In this document: positions 12,295 to 21,779 of the stretch, in pieces
How the letters are laid out: the number at the start of each line of letters is the position of its first letter
Position numbering within the stretch: position 1 is the stretch's first letter
Assembly: GCF_030652235.1 (NCBI RefSeq)
Contig: NZ_JAUSBA010000045.1
Span: 62,001 to 126,000 of the forward strand
Length of the DNA stretch: 64,000 nucleotides
Origin: Cypionkella sp.
GTDB lineage: Bacteria > Pseudomonadota > Alphaproteobacteria > Rhodobacterales > Rhodobacteraceae
Direction: 5' to 3'
The notes under the pieces: generated by a model
Databases searched by the model: none
What the model was told of the DNA's origin: nothing
The model's input: the letters and a program-made list of their open reading frames with translations, nothing else
Translations under genes and position numbers: made by a program

Positions 12295-14715
12295 ATGACC
12301 CAGATCGCCCGCATCACCAATCTTGTCGATGCCATGACGCTGGCCGAGCAGGTCAGCCTGCTGTCGGGCGCGGATTTCTGGAGCCTTCCGGCCATCAAGC
12401 GGCTGAACATCCCGAAGCTGCGGGTCACCGATGGGCCGAATGGCGCGCGGGGGGGTGGCAGTCTGATTGGCGGGGTGAAATCGGCGGCGTTTCCGGTGGG
12501 CATCGCGCTGGGGGCAACGTGGAACCCGGATTTGCTGTGCGAAATCGGCGGTGCTTTGGCCGAGGAAGTGAAGTCGAAAGGCGCGCATGTGCTGCTGGCG
12601 CCGACGGTGAACATCCAGCGCAGCCAGACCAATGGCCGGAATTTTGAGTGTTATTCGGAAGATCCGATCCTGACGGCAGAGCTTGCGGTCGGGTATATCA
12701 CCGGGCTGCAAGCGCAGGGGGTGGCCGCGACGATCAAGCATTTTGTCGGCAATGAATCAGAGATCGAGCGCACCTCAATCTCGTCCGAAATTGATGAACG
12801 TAGCCTGCGCGAGGCTTATCTGGTGCCATTTGAAGCGGCGGTAAAGCGGGCGAACACTTGGGCGGTGATGAGCAGTTACAACCGCTTGGGCGGAATTTTC
12901 ACCAGCGAACATGCATGGCTTCTGAACGACGTGCTGCGTGGCGATTGGGGCTTTGACGGAGTGGTGATGTCAGATTGGTTTGGCAGCCATTCCACCGTTG
13001 AAACGGTCAAAGCGGGTTTGGATTTAGAGATGCCGGGGCCGTCGCGTGACCGCGGGGAAAAGTTGATTGCAGCGGTAGAGGCGGGCGAGGTTTCGGCAGA
13101 GCTGGTGCGTGAACGCGCGCTGAACGTGCTGCGCTTGATGGCGCGGACGGGGGCGTTGGAAGATCATTCCGAATGGGCGGAGCGCGCCGATGATCGCCCC
13201 GAACACCGGGCTTTGATCCGGCGTGCCGGGGCGGAAGCGGCAGTTTTGTTGAAGAATGAGGGGGTGTTGCCGCTTGTCGGGGGCAAGCTGGCGGTGATTG
13301 GGCCGAATGCCAAGCTGGCGCAGATTATGGGCGGCGGATCGGCGCAGTTGAACGCGCATTACCGGGTATCGCCCTATGACGGGCTGATCGCTGCCGGGGT
13401 CGCGGTGGACTATGCTTATGGCTGCGACAATGGTAAATTCCAGCCGACCTTGCCGGGCCCATTAAGAATGGAAATGTTTTTCAATCGTGAACTTGCGGGC
13501 CAGCCTGCGGCGATCGATGAACTGCCCGAGGCGACTGGATTCTGGTTCGGTCCGTTGAAGGGCGGCGTCGATGCCGCACATTTCTCGGCACGGATTTCGA
13601 CGCGGTTTGAGGCGACGGCGACAGGGGTGTGGCGGTTGGGCTTGCGCGCAGCGGGACTGGCGCGGGTGTTTGTCGACGGGGTTGAAGTGGTTGAGGCTTG
13701 GCAAAGCTGGACGCGTGGCACGACGTTTTTCGAGGAAGGCTGCGACGAGGTTCTGACCGATCTGCCGATGCTGGCGGGGCAAAGCTATGACATCGTAATC
13801 GAGTTTGCCTCGAAAGCCTCGGGCTCTTTGGCATTTTCGGCCTTGGCGGTGGGTCTGGGTCTGCCCTCTGGCGATGCCGAGATTGCCGAGGCGGTTGCGG
13901 TGGCGGCGCGTGCAGATGTGGCGGTGCTGTTCGTCGGGCGCGATGCGTCTTGGGATACCGAGGGCGCCGATCTGCCGGGGATCGCTTTGCCGGGGCGGCA
14001 GGCGGAACTGATCGCGGCGGTGGCGGCGGTGAACCCGAACACCGTGGTGGTGTTGCAGACCGGAGGGCCAGTCGAGATGCCTTGGCTGGGCGAAGTCGCT
14101 GCCGTTTTGCAGGCGTGGTATCCCGGACAAGAGGCGGGCAATGCGATTGCCGATGTGCTGTTGGGCGCGGAACCCGGCGGACGGTTGCCGCAGACATTCC
14201 CCGCCCGTTGGTCGGATGGCGTGACGCAGACACAGGACCCCGAGATCTATCCGGGGCTGGAGGGCCGGGTGCGCTATGAGGAGGGCGTGTTTATTGGCTA
14301 TCGCCATGCCGACTTGATCGGGGTGCCGCCGCTGTTCCCGTTTGGCTTCGGGCTGTCCTACACGCGGTTTGATCTGGCGGATTTGACGGTGGACGGGACA
14401 GAGGTTTCAGTGACGGTGCGCAATGTCGGGGCGCAGGCAGGCAGTACGGTGGTGCAGCTTTATGTGACCCCGGCGGCCAGTGCTGTGGCGCGGCCTGCGC
14501 GCGAGTTGAAAGCATTTGTCAAGGTTGCACTGGCGGCTGGCGCGGAACGGCGGCTGGTGCTGGGATTGACGGCGCGCGACTTTGCGTGGTTCTGCGTGAA
14601 GCGGCGGGCTTGGGTGGTGGAAGCCGGGCGCTATGGCGTCGAGGTTGGGCAATCTGCGGTGGATTTGCCGTTGAAGGGCGCGGTGACGGTTGCGGCGGCG
14701 GTGCTGGCGGTGTGA
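12295..14715 (+). CDS. Beta-glucosidase, glycoside hydrolase family 3 with PA14 insert
   Basis: 806 aa. The GH3 TIM barrel carries KHFVGNE (148-154) and the nucleophile motif VVMSDWFGSH with Asp227. The alpha/beta sandwich domain starts near 370 (AVIGPNA) and is interrupted by a PA14-type carbohydrate-binding insert (about 400-540). A fibronectin-III-like domain closes the protein (FGFGLSYTRFDL onward). No signal peptide is seen, so it probably hydrolyses imported beta-glucosides in the cytoplasm. ATG 12295 follows CGGAGGA; an upstream in-frame codon at 12148 would add 49 residues without homology. A sugar-specific transporter is not adjacent. Confidence 0.92.
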   Translation: MTQIARITNLVDAMTLAEQVSLLSGADFWSLPAIKRLNIPKLRVTDGPNGARGGGSLIGGVKSAAFPVGIALGATWNPDLLCEIGGALAEEVKSKGAHVLLAPTVNIQRSQTNGRNFECYSEDPILTAELAVGYITGLQAQGVAATIKHFVGNESEIERTSISSEIDERSLREAYLVPFEAAVKRANTWAVMSSYNRLGGIFTSEHAWLLNDVLRGDWGFDGVVMSDWFGSHSTVETVKAGLDLEMPGPSRDRGEKLIAAVEAGEVSAELVRERALNVLRLMARTGALEDHSEWAERADDRPEHRALIRRAGAEAAVLLKNEGVLPLVGGKLAVIGPNAKLAQIMGGGSAQLNAHYRVSPYDGLIAAGVAVDYAYGCDNGKFQPTLPGPLRMEMFFNRELAGQPAAIDELPEATGFWFGPLKGGVDAAHFSARISTRFEATATGVWRLGLRAAGLARVFVDGVEVVEAWQSWTRGTTFFEEGCDEVLTDLPMLAGQSYDIVIEFASKASGSLAFSALAVGLGLPSGDAEIAEAVAVAARADVAVLFVGRDASWDTEGADLPGIALPGRQAELIAAVAAVNPNTVVVLQTGGPVEMPWLGEVAAVLQAWYPGQEAGNAIADVLLGAEPGGRLPQTFPARWSDGVTQTQDPEIYPGLEGRVRYEEGVFIGYRHADLIGVPPLFPFGFGLSYTRFDLADLTVDGTEVSVTVRNVGAQAGSTVVQLYVTPAASAVARPARELKAFVKVALAAGAERRLVLGLTARDFAWFCVKRRAWVVEAGRYGVEVGQSAVDLPLKGAVTVAAAVLAV

Positions 14716-14717
14716 TC

Positions 14718-14766
14718 TTGCTGCGCAGCGAAGCGGTGATAATGCTGCGGTTTTGCTGCGCAGCAA
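14718..14766. repeat. Short repeated palindrome TTGCTGCGCAGC
   Basis: TTGCTGCGCAGC occurs at 14718-14729 and again at 14753-14764; the second copy extends to the perfect palindrome TTGCTGCGCAGCAA. It lies between the convergent ends of the GH3 gene and the next minus-strand gene and may act as a bidirectional terminator. Confidence 0.45.
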
Positions 14767-14789
14767 TCTTTCAAAATCAGATGGTTGGC

Positions 14790-15164
14790 CTACACCGTGG
14801 TTTCCAGACAATGCCTGCGGAACGCCCGCTTCAGCATGTCCAACTCGGCGCGCAGCAGGTCTAACTCGGCGCGGACATCGTCTTCCATCGCCACCCCGGT
14901 GATGATGGTGAAATGTGCCAAGGTTTGCCCGGTGCCGCGGTTGCGGATCAGGAAGGTTTGCACGCCTTCGCTGAGCAGTTCCGCCGGGATCGGCACTTGC
15001 ACGGCAAATTCACCGGGGCGTTCAGGGATGGCCGCCACGGTGACGCCCGCGATGGCTTGCTCAAGGTGCTGCACGTCCAAAACGGGGATGCCAGAGGTGC
15101 CGGTCAGCACGCCTTCCCAGATGCCAGCGCGGATGCGGGTTTTGGTGAGTGTGGTGTCGGGCAT
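14790..15164 (-). CDS. Conserved hypothetical protein with C-terminal coiled coil
   Basis: About 124 aa from ATG 15164, which is preceded by TGAGG. I do not recognise a named family. A beta-rich region (GIWEGVLTGTSGIPVLDV, FAVQVPIPAELL, VQTFLIRN) is followed by a heptad-like tail (EDDVRAELDLLRAELDMLKRAF). It starts 24 bases after the DUF6478-like gene on the same strand, so the two are probably an operon and may act together. No signal peptide or membrane segment is seen. Confidence 0.75.
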   Translation of the reverse strand: MPDTTLTKTRIRAGIWEGVLTGTSGIPVLDVQHLEQAIAGVTVAAIPERPGEFAVQVPIPAELLSEGVQTFLIRNRGTGQTLAHFTIITGVAMEDDVRAELDLLRAELDMLKRAFRRHCLETTV

Positions 15165-15188
15165 CAAAACCTCAGAGTTCGGCGTGGG

Positions 15189-15962
15189 TCAAAGTTCGGC
15201 ACGGGGGCGGCGCGAGAATGTCACATCGCGCAGGATGATCTGGTTCATCTCGGGACCTTCGAAGATCAGATCAACCCAGAGCTTTTCCACCCGCTTTTCG
15301 TTGATCTTGGAATAGGCGAGGTCGAATTCAACCATCACCTCCTCCTCGTTCAGCGGCAATTCGCGGACGATTTGTTCAATGTTGGGGCCGTGTTTGATGT
15401 TCAGCCGGGCGAAGATTTCCAGCGGCTTTTCCATCTCGACGATCACATCCATGCGGATGATGTGGTTCTGCTTCAAGCCGCGCGCGGCGTCTTCCGGCAG
15501 ATCAACCACCAGCGACAGGAACGAGCCGTCAAAGCGGAACACATCCATGCGAAAGCCAAAGGGGGCAATGTCGGCCTCGCGGGTGTTGCGAATCTGGCGG
15601 ACGGTGAGTTCCGAGCGGCGGCAGTCGTGGAAAATCGTCGCCCCGTCGTAGATCGGGGCCTTGCCGGGCACAGAAGCGAACCCCGGCACCGGGATCGAGC
15701 CCTTCCACAACTCGGGCCGCCACGCCCAATCGGTGCCCAGCAATTTGCGGATGATGTTGGAGCCGATCACCGGCAAAGCAAGGCGGTGGTCGGCCTCGTG
15801 GATCACCCGATCCAGATTGCGGCGCAGAGCACGGGCGCGGCTGCGCATCCCGCGCAAGCCGTCAAGATCGGTGGCCGGCGCTTTGTCGGCAGCATCACCC
15901 CAGCGGCGCAACGCGCGCTTGTGCAACAGCCGATCAACCAACCCTGACATTCGCCCCGCCAT
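15189..15962 (-). CDS. DUF6478-like family protein
   Basis: 257 aa, soluble, rich in basic residues near the N-terminus (LVDRLLHKRALRRWGDAAD). From memory it resembles the Rhodobacterales family DUF6478; no function is known to me. Distinct stretches are WAWRPELWKGSIPVPGF, IFHDCRRSELTVRQIRNT and the C-terminal DVTFSRRPRAEL. A second start (residue 5, MSGLVDRL) is possible. The 140-base gap on its right is AT-rich and may carry its promoter. Confidence 0.75.
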   Translation of the reverse strand: MAGRMSGLVDRLLHKRALRRWGDAADKAPATDLDGLRGMRSRARALRRNLDRVIHEADHRLALPVIGSNIIRKLLGTDWAWRPELWKGSIPVPGFASVPGKAPIYDGATIFHDCRRSELTVRQIRNTREADIAPFGFRMDVFRFDGSFLSLVVDLPEDAARGLKQNHIIRMDVIVEMEKPLEIFARLNIKHGPNIEQIVRELPLNEEEVMVEFDLAYSKINEKRVEKLWVDLIFEGPEMNQIILRDVTFSRRPRAEL

Positions 15963-16103
15963 GAAACCGTCCTGTGCTTTCCCTTGCGGGTGCCATTGTT
16001 GAATATATGGAAACTATGCTGTTATCGCTGCAAAAATCTTAATACTCCACCCTAAAGCAGGACGATTTGCCAAGAACTGTCGCGTTCTGCGGCGGGTAAG
16101 GCT

Positions 16104-16685
16104 TTATACCGGCGCTTTGTTGGCAGTACGCAGGGCATCCAAGGCTTTTTCAAGGATTTTGCGGCCCTCTACAGGGTCAAGCCGCACTTCATCGGTGCCG
16201 GTCGCCGACAGGGTGACCAATCGCGCCTTCACCCCGATCACCGCGCGCCAATATTCGCCGACATTGCGATCTTGCAGATGCAGCAAAAACGCATCGCCCG
16301 CGCTCAAAGCGGCGATGATTTTGACATCCCCCGCGCGCCCCGAACGTGCCAGCGTGGCGCGGCCTTGCTGTGAGGCAAAGAACGCCGCCAGCGCCTGACC
16401 GCCAGCGGTCATCACCCCCGCCGAGCCGCCCTGCCCGATGGACACCGTGATCAGCGCCGGGATAGCCTTCATCGCATCACTACACCGCCCCATCAGAATA
16501 ACGGCAGTGTCGCGGGACTCGCGGCTGGCCTTGCCGTCGATGCAATAGCTGGGCGGCACGCCGATTTGCAGCGCTCCCCCCAGCACCGGGGCTGCGCGCG
16601 ATGAGGTAAAGCCAGAGCCGACCTGACAATTGGCCAGCGCCAACGCTATCGCCAGCACAGCGGAAAGGCGGATCAGGGTCTGCAT
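16104..16685 (-). CDS. Putative lipoprotein of unknown function
   Basis: 193 aa starting at ATG 16685, with GGAG a few bases upstream. The N-terminus is a lipoprotein signal peptide, with hydrophobic residues followed by a lipobox ending at Cys20 (ALALANC). The mature part contains a cysteine pair (SYCIDG and MGRCSD) and an alanine/glycine-rich segment ending in DPVEGRKILEKALDAL. I do not recognise the family. It is divergent from the LacI gene at 16831, with a run of nine G (16710-16718) in the shared upstream region. Confidence 0.75.
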   Translation of the reverse strand: MQTLIRLSAVLAIALALANCQVGSGFTSSRAAPVLGGALQIGVPPSYCIDGKASRESRDTAVILMGRCSDAMKAIPALITVSIGQGGSAGVMTAGGQALAAFFASQQGRATLARSGRAGDVKIIAALSAGDAFLLHLQDRNVGEYWRAVIGVKARLVTLSATGTDEVRLDPVEGRKILEKALDALRTANKAPV

Positions 16686-16830
16686 CGGGTCAGGCTCCGG
16701 TCTGGCAGCGGGGGGGGGTGTGGATGTGAGAAGATGTTGTGCAAAGCGATAAAGCCGCGATAGCTTTGACACAAGCCGGATATGTTGCCAGCCCAGAACG
16801 GCACCTTCGACTGCGGGGCGCACACACCAT

Positions 16831-17829
16831 ATGACCAGCATTCGCGACATCGCCAAACAGGCCGGGGCCTCGGTGATGACGGTATCGCGGGTGATTAATA
16901 ACAGCGGCTATGTCAGTGCGGCGATGCGAGCGCGGGTGAAGCGGGCGGTTGCAGCCCTTGCCTTCACGCCGAACGCCAACGCGCGGCGGATGCGCAGCGG
17001 CAGCAGTCAGATGGTGGGGGTGGTGTTGCCGGCGCTGGACGTGCCGTTCTTTGGCATCTTGGCGCAGGTGATCGAGCAAGAACTGTTCCGGTGCGGCCTG
17101 CAAGCGCTGATCTGCTGCACCAATGAAAGCGCCGATCAAGAAGCGCGCTACGTCTCGATGCTGCTGTCGCAGCAGGTCGATGGTGTGCTCGTGGCTAGCG
17201 TGCAGGAAGACAGCACGCCGTATCAGCGGCTGGTCGATGCAAAGATAACGATCGTGGCGGTCGACCGGGCTTTGCCGGGCTTGGCGGTGCAGAGCGTGGC
17301 CTCAGATCATCTGGCTGGCGGCCGGATGATGGCCGAGCATTTGCTAAGCGTGGGGCATCGCCACTTTGCGGTGATTGGCGCGCCACAGCACAGCCCCCCG
17401 GTGCAAGCGCGGGTGCAGGGCGCGACGCAGCGTCTGGCCGAGGCAGGCTTGACCGCGCAGGTGGTTTTGGGGCCAACGCATGATTTCGATGCCTGCCGCG
17501 AATTGGCGGTGGCGGTTCTGCGGCAGGGCAGCGTGGCAAACCGGCCCACAGCGGTGATCGGCACCACCGATATTGCGGCGATTGGCGCGATTCATGCTGC
17601 GATTGGCTTGGGGCTCTCGGTGCCGGATGATGTCTCGGTGATCGGGTTCGATGATCTGCCAGAGGCGCGCTATGTTCTGCCGGCTTTGACCACGGTGGCG
17701 CAACCGCTGCGGCAGATTGGTCTGCAGGCGGTGACGCAACTGGTGGCACTGATGGCGGGACAGGTGGCAGAGCTTGCGGCGTTGCCCCTTAAGTTGATGC
17801 TGCGCGACACCACGGCACCGCCGCGTTAG
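16831..17829 (+). CDS. LacI-family transcriptional regulator
   Basis: 332 aa. Helix-turn-helix TSIRDIAKQAGASVMTVSRV (residues 2-21), hinge around NANARRMRSGSSQ, then a sugar-binding-like effector domain with the usual GFDDLPEARYVLPALTTV end. ATG 16831. It is distinct from the regulator at 8146. No sugar operon is directly beside it; the urease operon downstream starts 167 bases later, but LacI control of urease would be unusual. The target is therefore unknown; autoregulation or regulation of the divergent lipoprotein are possible. Confidence 0.9.
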   Translation: MTSIRDIAKQAGASVMTVSRVINNSGYVSAAMRARVKRAVAALAFTPNANARRMRSGSSQMVGVVLPALDVPFFGILAQVIEQELFRCGLQALICCTNESADQEARYVSMLLSQQVDGVLVASVQEDSTPYQRLVDAKITIVAVDRALPGLAVQSVASDHLAGGRMMAEHLLSVGHRHFAVIGAPQHSPPVQARVQGATQRLAEAGLTAQVVLGPTHDFDACRELAVAVLRQGSVANRPTAVIGTTDIAAIGAIHAAIGLGLSVPDDVSVIGFDDLPEARYVLPALTTVAQPLRQIGLQAVTQLVALMAGQVAELAALPLKLMLRDTTAPPR

Positions 17830-17996
17830 CGCAGACTTGCGCATTGCGGATACTTTGACTGTCCGCCCATTATTTGCGCCATATGACTATATTATGGGCA
17901 TATTGGCTTATGGATGCGCAGTTTGTCGGCACATCGACGGCCTGCTTATGTTCGCAGTGCAGAGGTGGTGGTGTAGTCGCAGCCAAGGAGACTGTG

Positions 17997-18812
17997 ATGC
18001 TTGCCACCCCCGCCCTTCCAATGCAGCGCAGCCATGGTGCGGCTTTCGCCAGCTTTCGCGGTCTGGACGGTCGTGCACGTCTGGTGGATCTGGCGCAAAG
18101 TGGATCGGCCAAGGCGATGCTGCCACGGGTGTCGGGCATGCCAGAGGTGGTGTTTCTGAACACCTCGGGCGGGCTGACCGATGGCGATGCGTTATCTTAT
18201 CGGCTGGACTTGGCGGCGGGCTGTCGGGTGACGGCGACGACACAGACCGCCGAGCGGATATATGCCAGCCGGGGTGCGCCCGCGCGGGCTGTGGTGCAGA
18301 TGCAGGTCGGTGCGGGGGGGCATCTCGATTGGCTGCCACAAGAGACGATCTTGTTTGAGGCCAGTCATTTGGCGCGCGACACGCAGGTCGATCTGGCGGC
18401 GGATGCCAGTTGTTTGCTGTCAGAGACGGTGATCCTTGGCCGTCACGCGATGGGCGAAACGCTGTCAAATGCACGGCTGACCGATGCCCGCATGGTGCGG
18501 CGGATGGGGCGCCCGATTTGGGCCGAAACTGTGCGGATGGATGCGTCCGTGTTGGCAGATGCCAGCGCCGCGCTGCTGGGCCAAGCGCGCGGTTTTGCGG
18601 TGATCGCGCTGATCGCGCAGGGGGCAGAGGATGCCCTGCCACGGCTGCGCGCTGCCCTGACCCATCCGGGATGCGAGGCCGCCGCCTCGGCTTGGGATGG
18701 CAAATGCATCGCCCGGATTGTGGCCCGCGACGGCTGGCCACTGAGACAACAAATAGCCCAAGCGCTGGCGGCTTTGCGGACAGGTCCGCTGCCCCGCGTC
18801 TGGCAGATGTAG
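17997..18812 (+). CDS. ureD: Urease accessory protein UreD
   Basis: UreD is the scaffold that docks UreF and UreG onto the apo-urease for nickel insertion. The 271-aa protein shows the conserved LNTSGGLTDGDALSYRLDL and TTQTAERIYAS segments. ATG 17997 is preceded by AAGGAG at 17985-17990; in-frame codons further upstream (from 17874) give an improbable Cys-rich leader. It is the first gene of the urease operon. The AT-rich upstream sequence around 17880-17920 is the likely promoter; I could not fit a sigma-54 site there. Confidence 0.95.
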   Translation: MLATPALPMQRSHGAAFASFRGLDGRARLVDLAQSGSAKAMLPRVSGMPEVVFLNTSGGLTDGDALSYRLDLAAGCRVTATTQTAERIYASRGAPARAVVQMQVGAGGHLDWLPQETILFEASHLARDTQVDLAADASCLLSETVILGRHAMGETLSNARLTDARMVRRMGRPIWAETVRMDASVLADASAALLGQARGFAVIALIAQGAEDALPRLRAALTHPGCEAAASAWDGKCIARIVARDGWPLRQQIAQALAALRTGPLPRVWQM

Positions 18813-18821
18813 GAGTACGCA

Positions 18822-19124
18822 ATGAACCTGACCCCGCGAGAGCGTGAGAAACTGCTGATCTCGGTCGCCGCTATGGTCGCCCGTGGCCGTCTGGCGCGCG
18901 GCGTCAAGCTGAACCACCCCGAGGCGATTGCCCTGATCACCGATTTCGTGGTCGAGGGTGCCCGCGATGGCCGCACCGTGGCCGATCTGATGCAGGCAGG
19001 CGCGCATGTGATTTCTGCCGATCAATGCATGGATGGCATCCCAACGATGATCCCTTCGGTGCAGGTCGAGGCCACCTTCCCCGATGGCACCAAGCTGGTG
19101 ACTGTCCACCACCCCATTCGTTAA
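18822..19124 (+). CDS. ureA: Urease gamma subunit
   Basis: 100 aa, the normal length. It begins [20 protein letters not shown] and contains [16 protein letters not shown] and the ending VTVHHPIR. The gamma subunit forms part of the (alpha beta gamma)3 urease trimer. TAGGAG precedes ATG 18822, 9 bases after ureD. Confidence 0.98.
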   Translation: MNLTPREREKLLISVAAMVARGRLARGVKLNHPEAIALITDFVVEGARDGRTVADLMQAGAHVISADQCMDGIPTMIPSVQVEATFPDGTKLVTVHHPIR

Positions 19125-19133
19125 GAGGTTCAT

Positions 19134-19691
19134 ATGAAACGTATTCTGATTGCGCTGCCCCTGCTGTTGATCCCCACGGTGGCCTTGGCGCATCCGGGGC
19201 ATGGCTTTGGGTTTGAGGCCGGATTTCTGCACCCTTTCACCGGAACCGATCACCTGCTGGCGATGATTGGCGTTGGCCTTTGGGCGGCAATCTTGGGCGG
19301 CCGGGCGCGTTGGGCGCTGCCCGGGGGGTTTTTGGCGGCGATGGCCTTGGGCGGGGCTTTTGCGATGAACCTTGGCCTAGGCGCTGCTGCGGCGGCGGTG
19401 GAGCCTGCAATCATCGCTTCGGTTATTATGCTGGGCGCAGTGGCGGCCTTGGCTTTGCGCGCGCCGCTGGCTGCGGCTTTGCCACTGGTCGGCCTGTTCG
19501 GTCTCGCACATGGCGCGGCGCATGGCGCGGAAATGGTCGGCAATGGGCTGGCGTTTGGCGCAGTTATGCTGACGGCAACCGCCCTGCTGCACGGCGCGGG
19601 TCTGGCTTTGGGCATGACGCTGAACAGCAAACTCGCCCGCGCTTTGGGTGGAGCAACTGTACTGGCGGGCTTCGCGCTCGCCTTCGCGTAA
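19134..19691 (+). CDS. ureJ: HupE/UreJ-family nickel uptake membrane protein
   Basis: 185 aa with a signal peptide ([19 protein letters not shown]) followed by the family hallmark [25 protein letters not shown] and about five further membrane spans. A second histidine cluster ([12 protein letters not shown]) lies in the membrane. HupE/UreJ proteins supply nickel to hydrogenase or urease; placement between ureA and ureB points to urease. It fits the operon with short gaps on both sides (9 and 10 bases). Confidence 0.92.
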   Translation: MKRILIALPLLLIPTVALAHPGHGFGFEAGFLHPFTGTDHLLAMIGVGLWAAILGGRARWALPGGFLAAMALGGAFAMNLGLGAAAAAVEPAIIASVIMLGAVAALALRAPLAAALPLVGLFGLAHGAAHGAEMVGNGLAFGAVMLTATALLHGAGLALGMTLNSKLARALGGATVLAGFALAFA

Positions 19692-19701
19692 GGGGGCCGC
19701 G

Positions 19702-20007
19702 ATGATCCCCGGAGAAGTCTTTCCCGCCGAAGGCACGATTGAGCTGAACGCAGGCCAACCCAGCATCACCCTGATGGTCGCCAACACCGGGGATCGTCCT
19801 GTGCAGGTCGGCAGCCACTACCACTTTGCCGAAACCAACCCCGGCCTGTCGTTCGACCGCACAGCCGCACACGGCATGCGCCTGGATATCGCCGCAGGCA
19901 CCGCTGTGCGGTTCGAGCCCGGCCAATCCCGCGAAGTCCGCCTGACCCCCTACGGCGGCCTGCGCCGGGTGTTCGGGTTTAATGCTGCCGTGATGGGAGA
20001 TCTTTGA
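19702..20007 (+). CDS. ureB: Urease beta subunit
   Basis: 101 aa beginning [18 protein letters not shown] and containing [22 protein letters not shown], the beta-subunit core. AAGGGGG lies just upstream of ATG 19702. Its stop TGA overlaps the ureC ATG by one base (TGATG), implying translational coupling. Confidence 0.98.
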   Translation: MIPGEVFPAEGTIELNAGQPSITLMVANTGDRPVQVGSHYHFAETNPGLSFDRTAAHGMRLDIAAGTAVRFEPGQSREVRLTPYGGLRRVFGFNAAVMGDL

Positions 20008-21713
20008 TGGCCACACGCATCGCCCGCGCCGATTATGCCGCCATGTATGGCCCTACGACGGGCGACCGTATCCGGCTTGGCGACACTGACTTGATCATCG
20101 AGGTTGAACGCGATCTGACCACCTATGGCGAGGAGGTTAAATTCGGCGGCGGCAAGGTGATCCGCGATGGCATGGGGCAAAGCCAAATTCCGCGCGCGGG
20201 CGGCGCGGTGGATACCGTGATCACCAATGCGCTGATCCTTGATCACTCTGGCATCTACAAAGCCGACGTCGGCCTGCGTGACGGCCTGATCCACAAGATC
20301 GGCAAGGCGGGCAACCCGGACACCCAATCGGGCGTCGATATCATCATCGGGCCTTCCACCGAGATCATCGCCGGTGAAGGCCGCATTCTGACCCCCGGCG
20401 GCATGGATGCGCATATTCATTTCATCTGCCCGCAGCAGGCCGAGGATGCCCTTCATTCCGGCGTGACCACCCTGTTCGGTGGCGGCACTGGCCCCGCGCA
20501 TGGCACTTTGGCCACCACCTGCACCCCCGGCCCGTGGCATATCGGGCGGATGCTGATGGCGCTGGACTCTATCCCGATGAACTTCGGGATTTCCGGCAAG
20601 GGCAATGCGAGCCAGCCTGCAGGTCTGGTGGAAATGGTCAAGGCCGGGGCAAGCGCGCTGAAGCTGCATGAAGATTGGGGCACCACCCCCGCCGCCATCG
20701 ACTGCTGCCTTTCGGTCGCAGACGATATGGACGTGCAGGTGATGATCCACACCGACACGCTGAACGAATCCGGCTTTGTTGAGAACACCTTGGCGGCGAT
20801 CAAGGGCCGCACCATCCACGCCTTTCATACCGAGGGCGCGGGCGGCGGTCATGCCCCCGATATCCTGCGCGTGGTCGGTCACGCCAACATCATCCCGTCA
20901 TCCACCAACCCGACGATGCCCTACACCCGCAACACGGTGGAGGAACATCTGGATATGCTGATGGTCTGCCATCACCTCGACAAATCCATCCCCGAGGATG
21001 TTGCCTTCGCTGAATCCCGCATCCGGCGCGAGACGATTGCGGCGGAAGACATCCTGCACGACATGGGGGCCTTGTCGATCCTGTCGTCGGACAGCCAAGC
21101 CATGGGCCGGATTGGCGAGGTGATCATCCGCACCTGGCAAACGGCCCACAAGATGAAAGTCCAGCGGGGCCGATTGGCCGATGAAACCGGAGCCAACGAC
21201 AACCTGCGCGCCCGCCGCTATGTCGCGAAATACACCATCAACCCGGCGATCACCCATGGGGTTTCGGCGCATATCGGCAGCATCGCGCCCGGCAAACGGG
21301 CGGACCTCGTGCTGTGGAACCCGGCGTTTTTCGGAGCCAAGCCCGAGATGGTGCTGATGGGCGGCATGATCGCGATGGCGCAGATGGGCGACCCCAACGG
21401 ATCAATCCCGGTGCAGCCGATGTATTCCCGCCCCATGTTCGGCGCTTTGGGCAAAGCGATGCACGCCAGCACCGCCACATTCGTCAGCCAAGCAGCTTTG
21501 GCCGATGATGTGGGCGGCAAACTCGGCCTCGGCAAGACCATTCTGGCGGTGAAAAACACCCGCACGATTGGCAAGGGCGATATGATCCTGAACCACGCCC
21601 GCCCCGAGATCACCGTCAACGCCGAAACCTACGAAGTTCGCGCCGATGGCGAACTGCTCACCTGCGAACCCGCCAGCGAACTGCCGCTGGCGCAGCGCTA
21701 TTTCCTGTTTTAA
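20007..21713 (+). CDS. ureC: Urease alpha subunit (catalytic)
   Basis: UreC hydrolyses urea to ammonia and carbamate at a di-nickel centre. The 568-aa protein has every expected ligand: H136 and H138 in MDAHIHF, the carbamylated lysine K219 in [10 protein letters not shown]248, H274 and D362, and the mobile flap MVCHHLDKS with Cys321. ATG 20007 is coupled to ureB. Nothing suggests inactivation. Confidence 0.99.
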   Translation: MATRIARADYAAMYGPTTGDRIRLGDTDLIIEVERDLTTYGEEVKFGGGKVIRDGMGQSQIPRAGGAVDTVITNALILDHSGIYKADVGLRDGLIHKIGKAGNPDTQSGVDIIIGPSTEIIAGEGRILTPGGMDAHIHFICPQQAEDALHSGVTTLFGGGTGPAHGTLATTCTPGPWHIGRMLMALDSIPMNFGISGKGNASQPAGLVEMVKAGASALKLHEDWGTTPAAIDCCLSVADDMDVQVMIHTDTLNESGFVENTLAAIKGRTIHAFHTEGAGGGHAPDILRVVGHANIIPSSTNPTMPYTRNTVEEHLDMLMVCHHLDKSIPEDVAFAESRIRRETIAAEDILHDMGALSILSSDSQAMGRIGEVIIRTWQTAHKMKVQRGRLADETGANDNLRARRYVAKYTINPAITHGVSAHIGSIAPGKRADLVLWNPAFFGAKPEMVLMGGMIAMAQMGDPNGSIPVQPMYSRPMFGALGKAMHASTATFVSQAALADDVGGKLGLGKTILAVKNTRTIGKGDMILNHARPEITVNAETYEVRADGELLTCEPASELPLAQRYFLF

Positions 21714-21753
21714 CGGTTTTGGGATGAGGCATCTTCGCCCAACGCAGTATAAC

Positions 21754-21776
21754 AACCTCAGATCAACAGTGAGGTT
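21754..21776 (+). promoter_or_regulatory. Hairpin covering a ribosome-binding site
   Basis: AACCTCA (21754-21760) pairs perfectly with TGAGGTT (21770-21776). The right arm contains the GAGG ribosome-binding site of the gene that starts at 21780, so folding could hide it and lower translation within the urease mRNA. Confidence 0.4.
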
Positions 21777-21779
21777 GCC

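Noticed and set aside
17880-17930. Sigma-54 promoter upstream of ureD
   Set aside because: The best GG/GC pair has spacing 9 instead of 10 and a poor consensus.
21714-21753. Another copy of the dispersed motif (GAAGATG near GGGCG) before the urease hypothetical gene
   Set aside because: Only the short GAAGATG part matches; no TATTT half.
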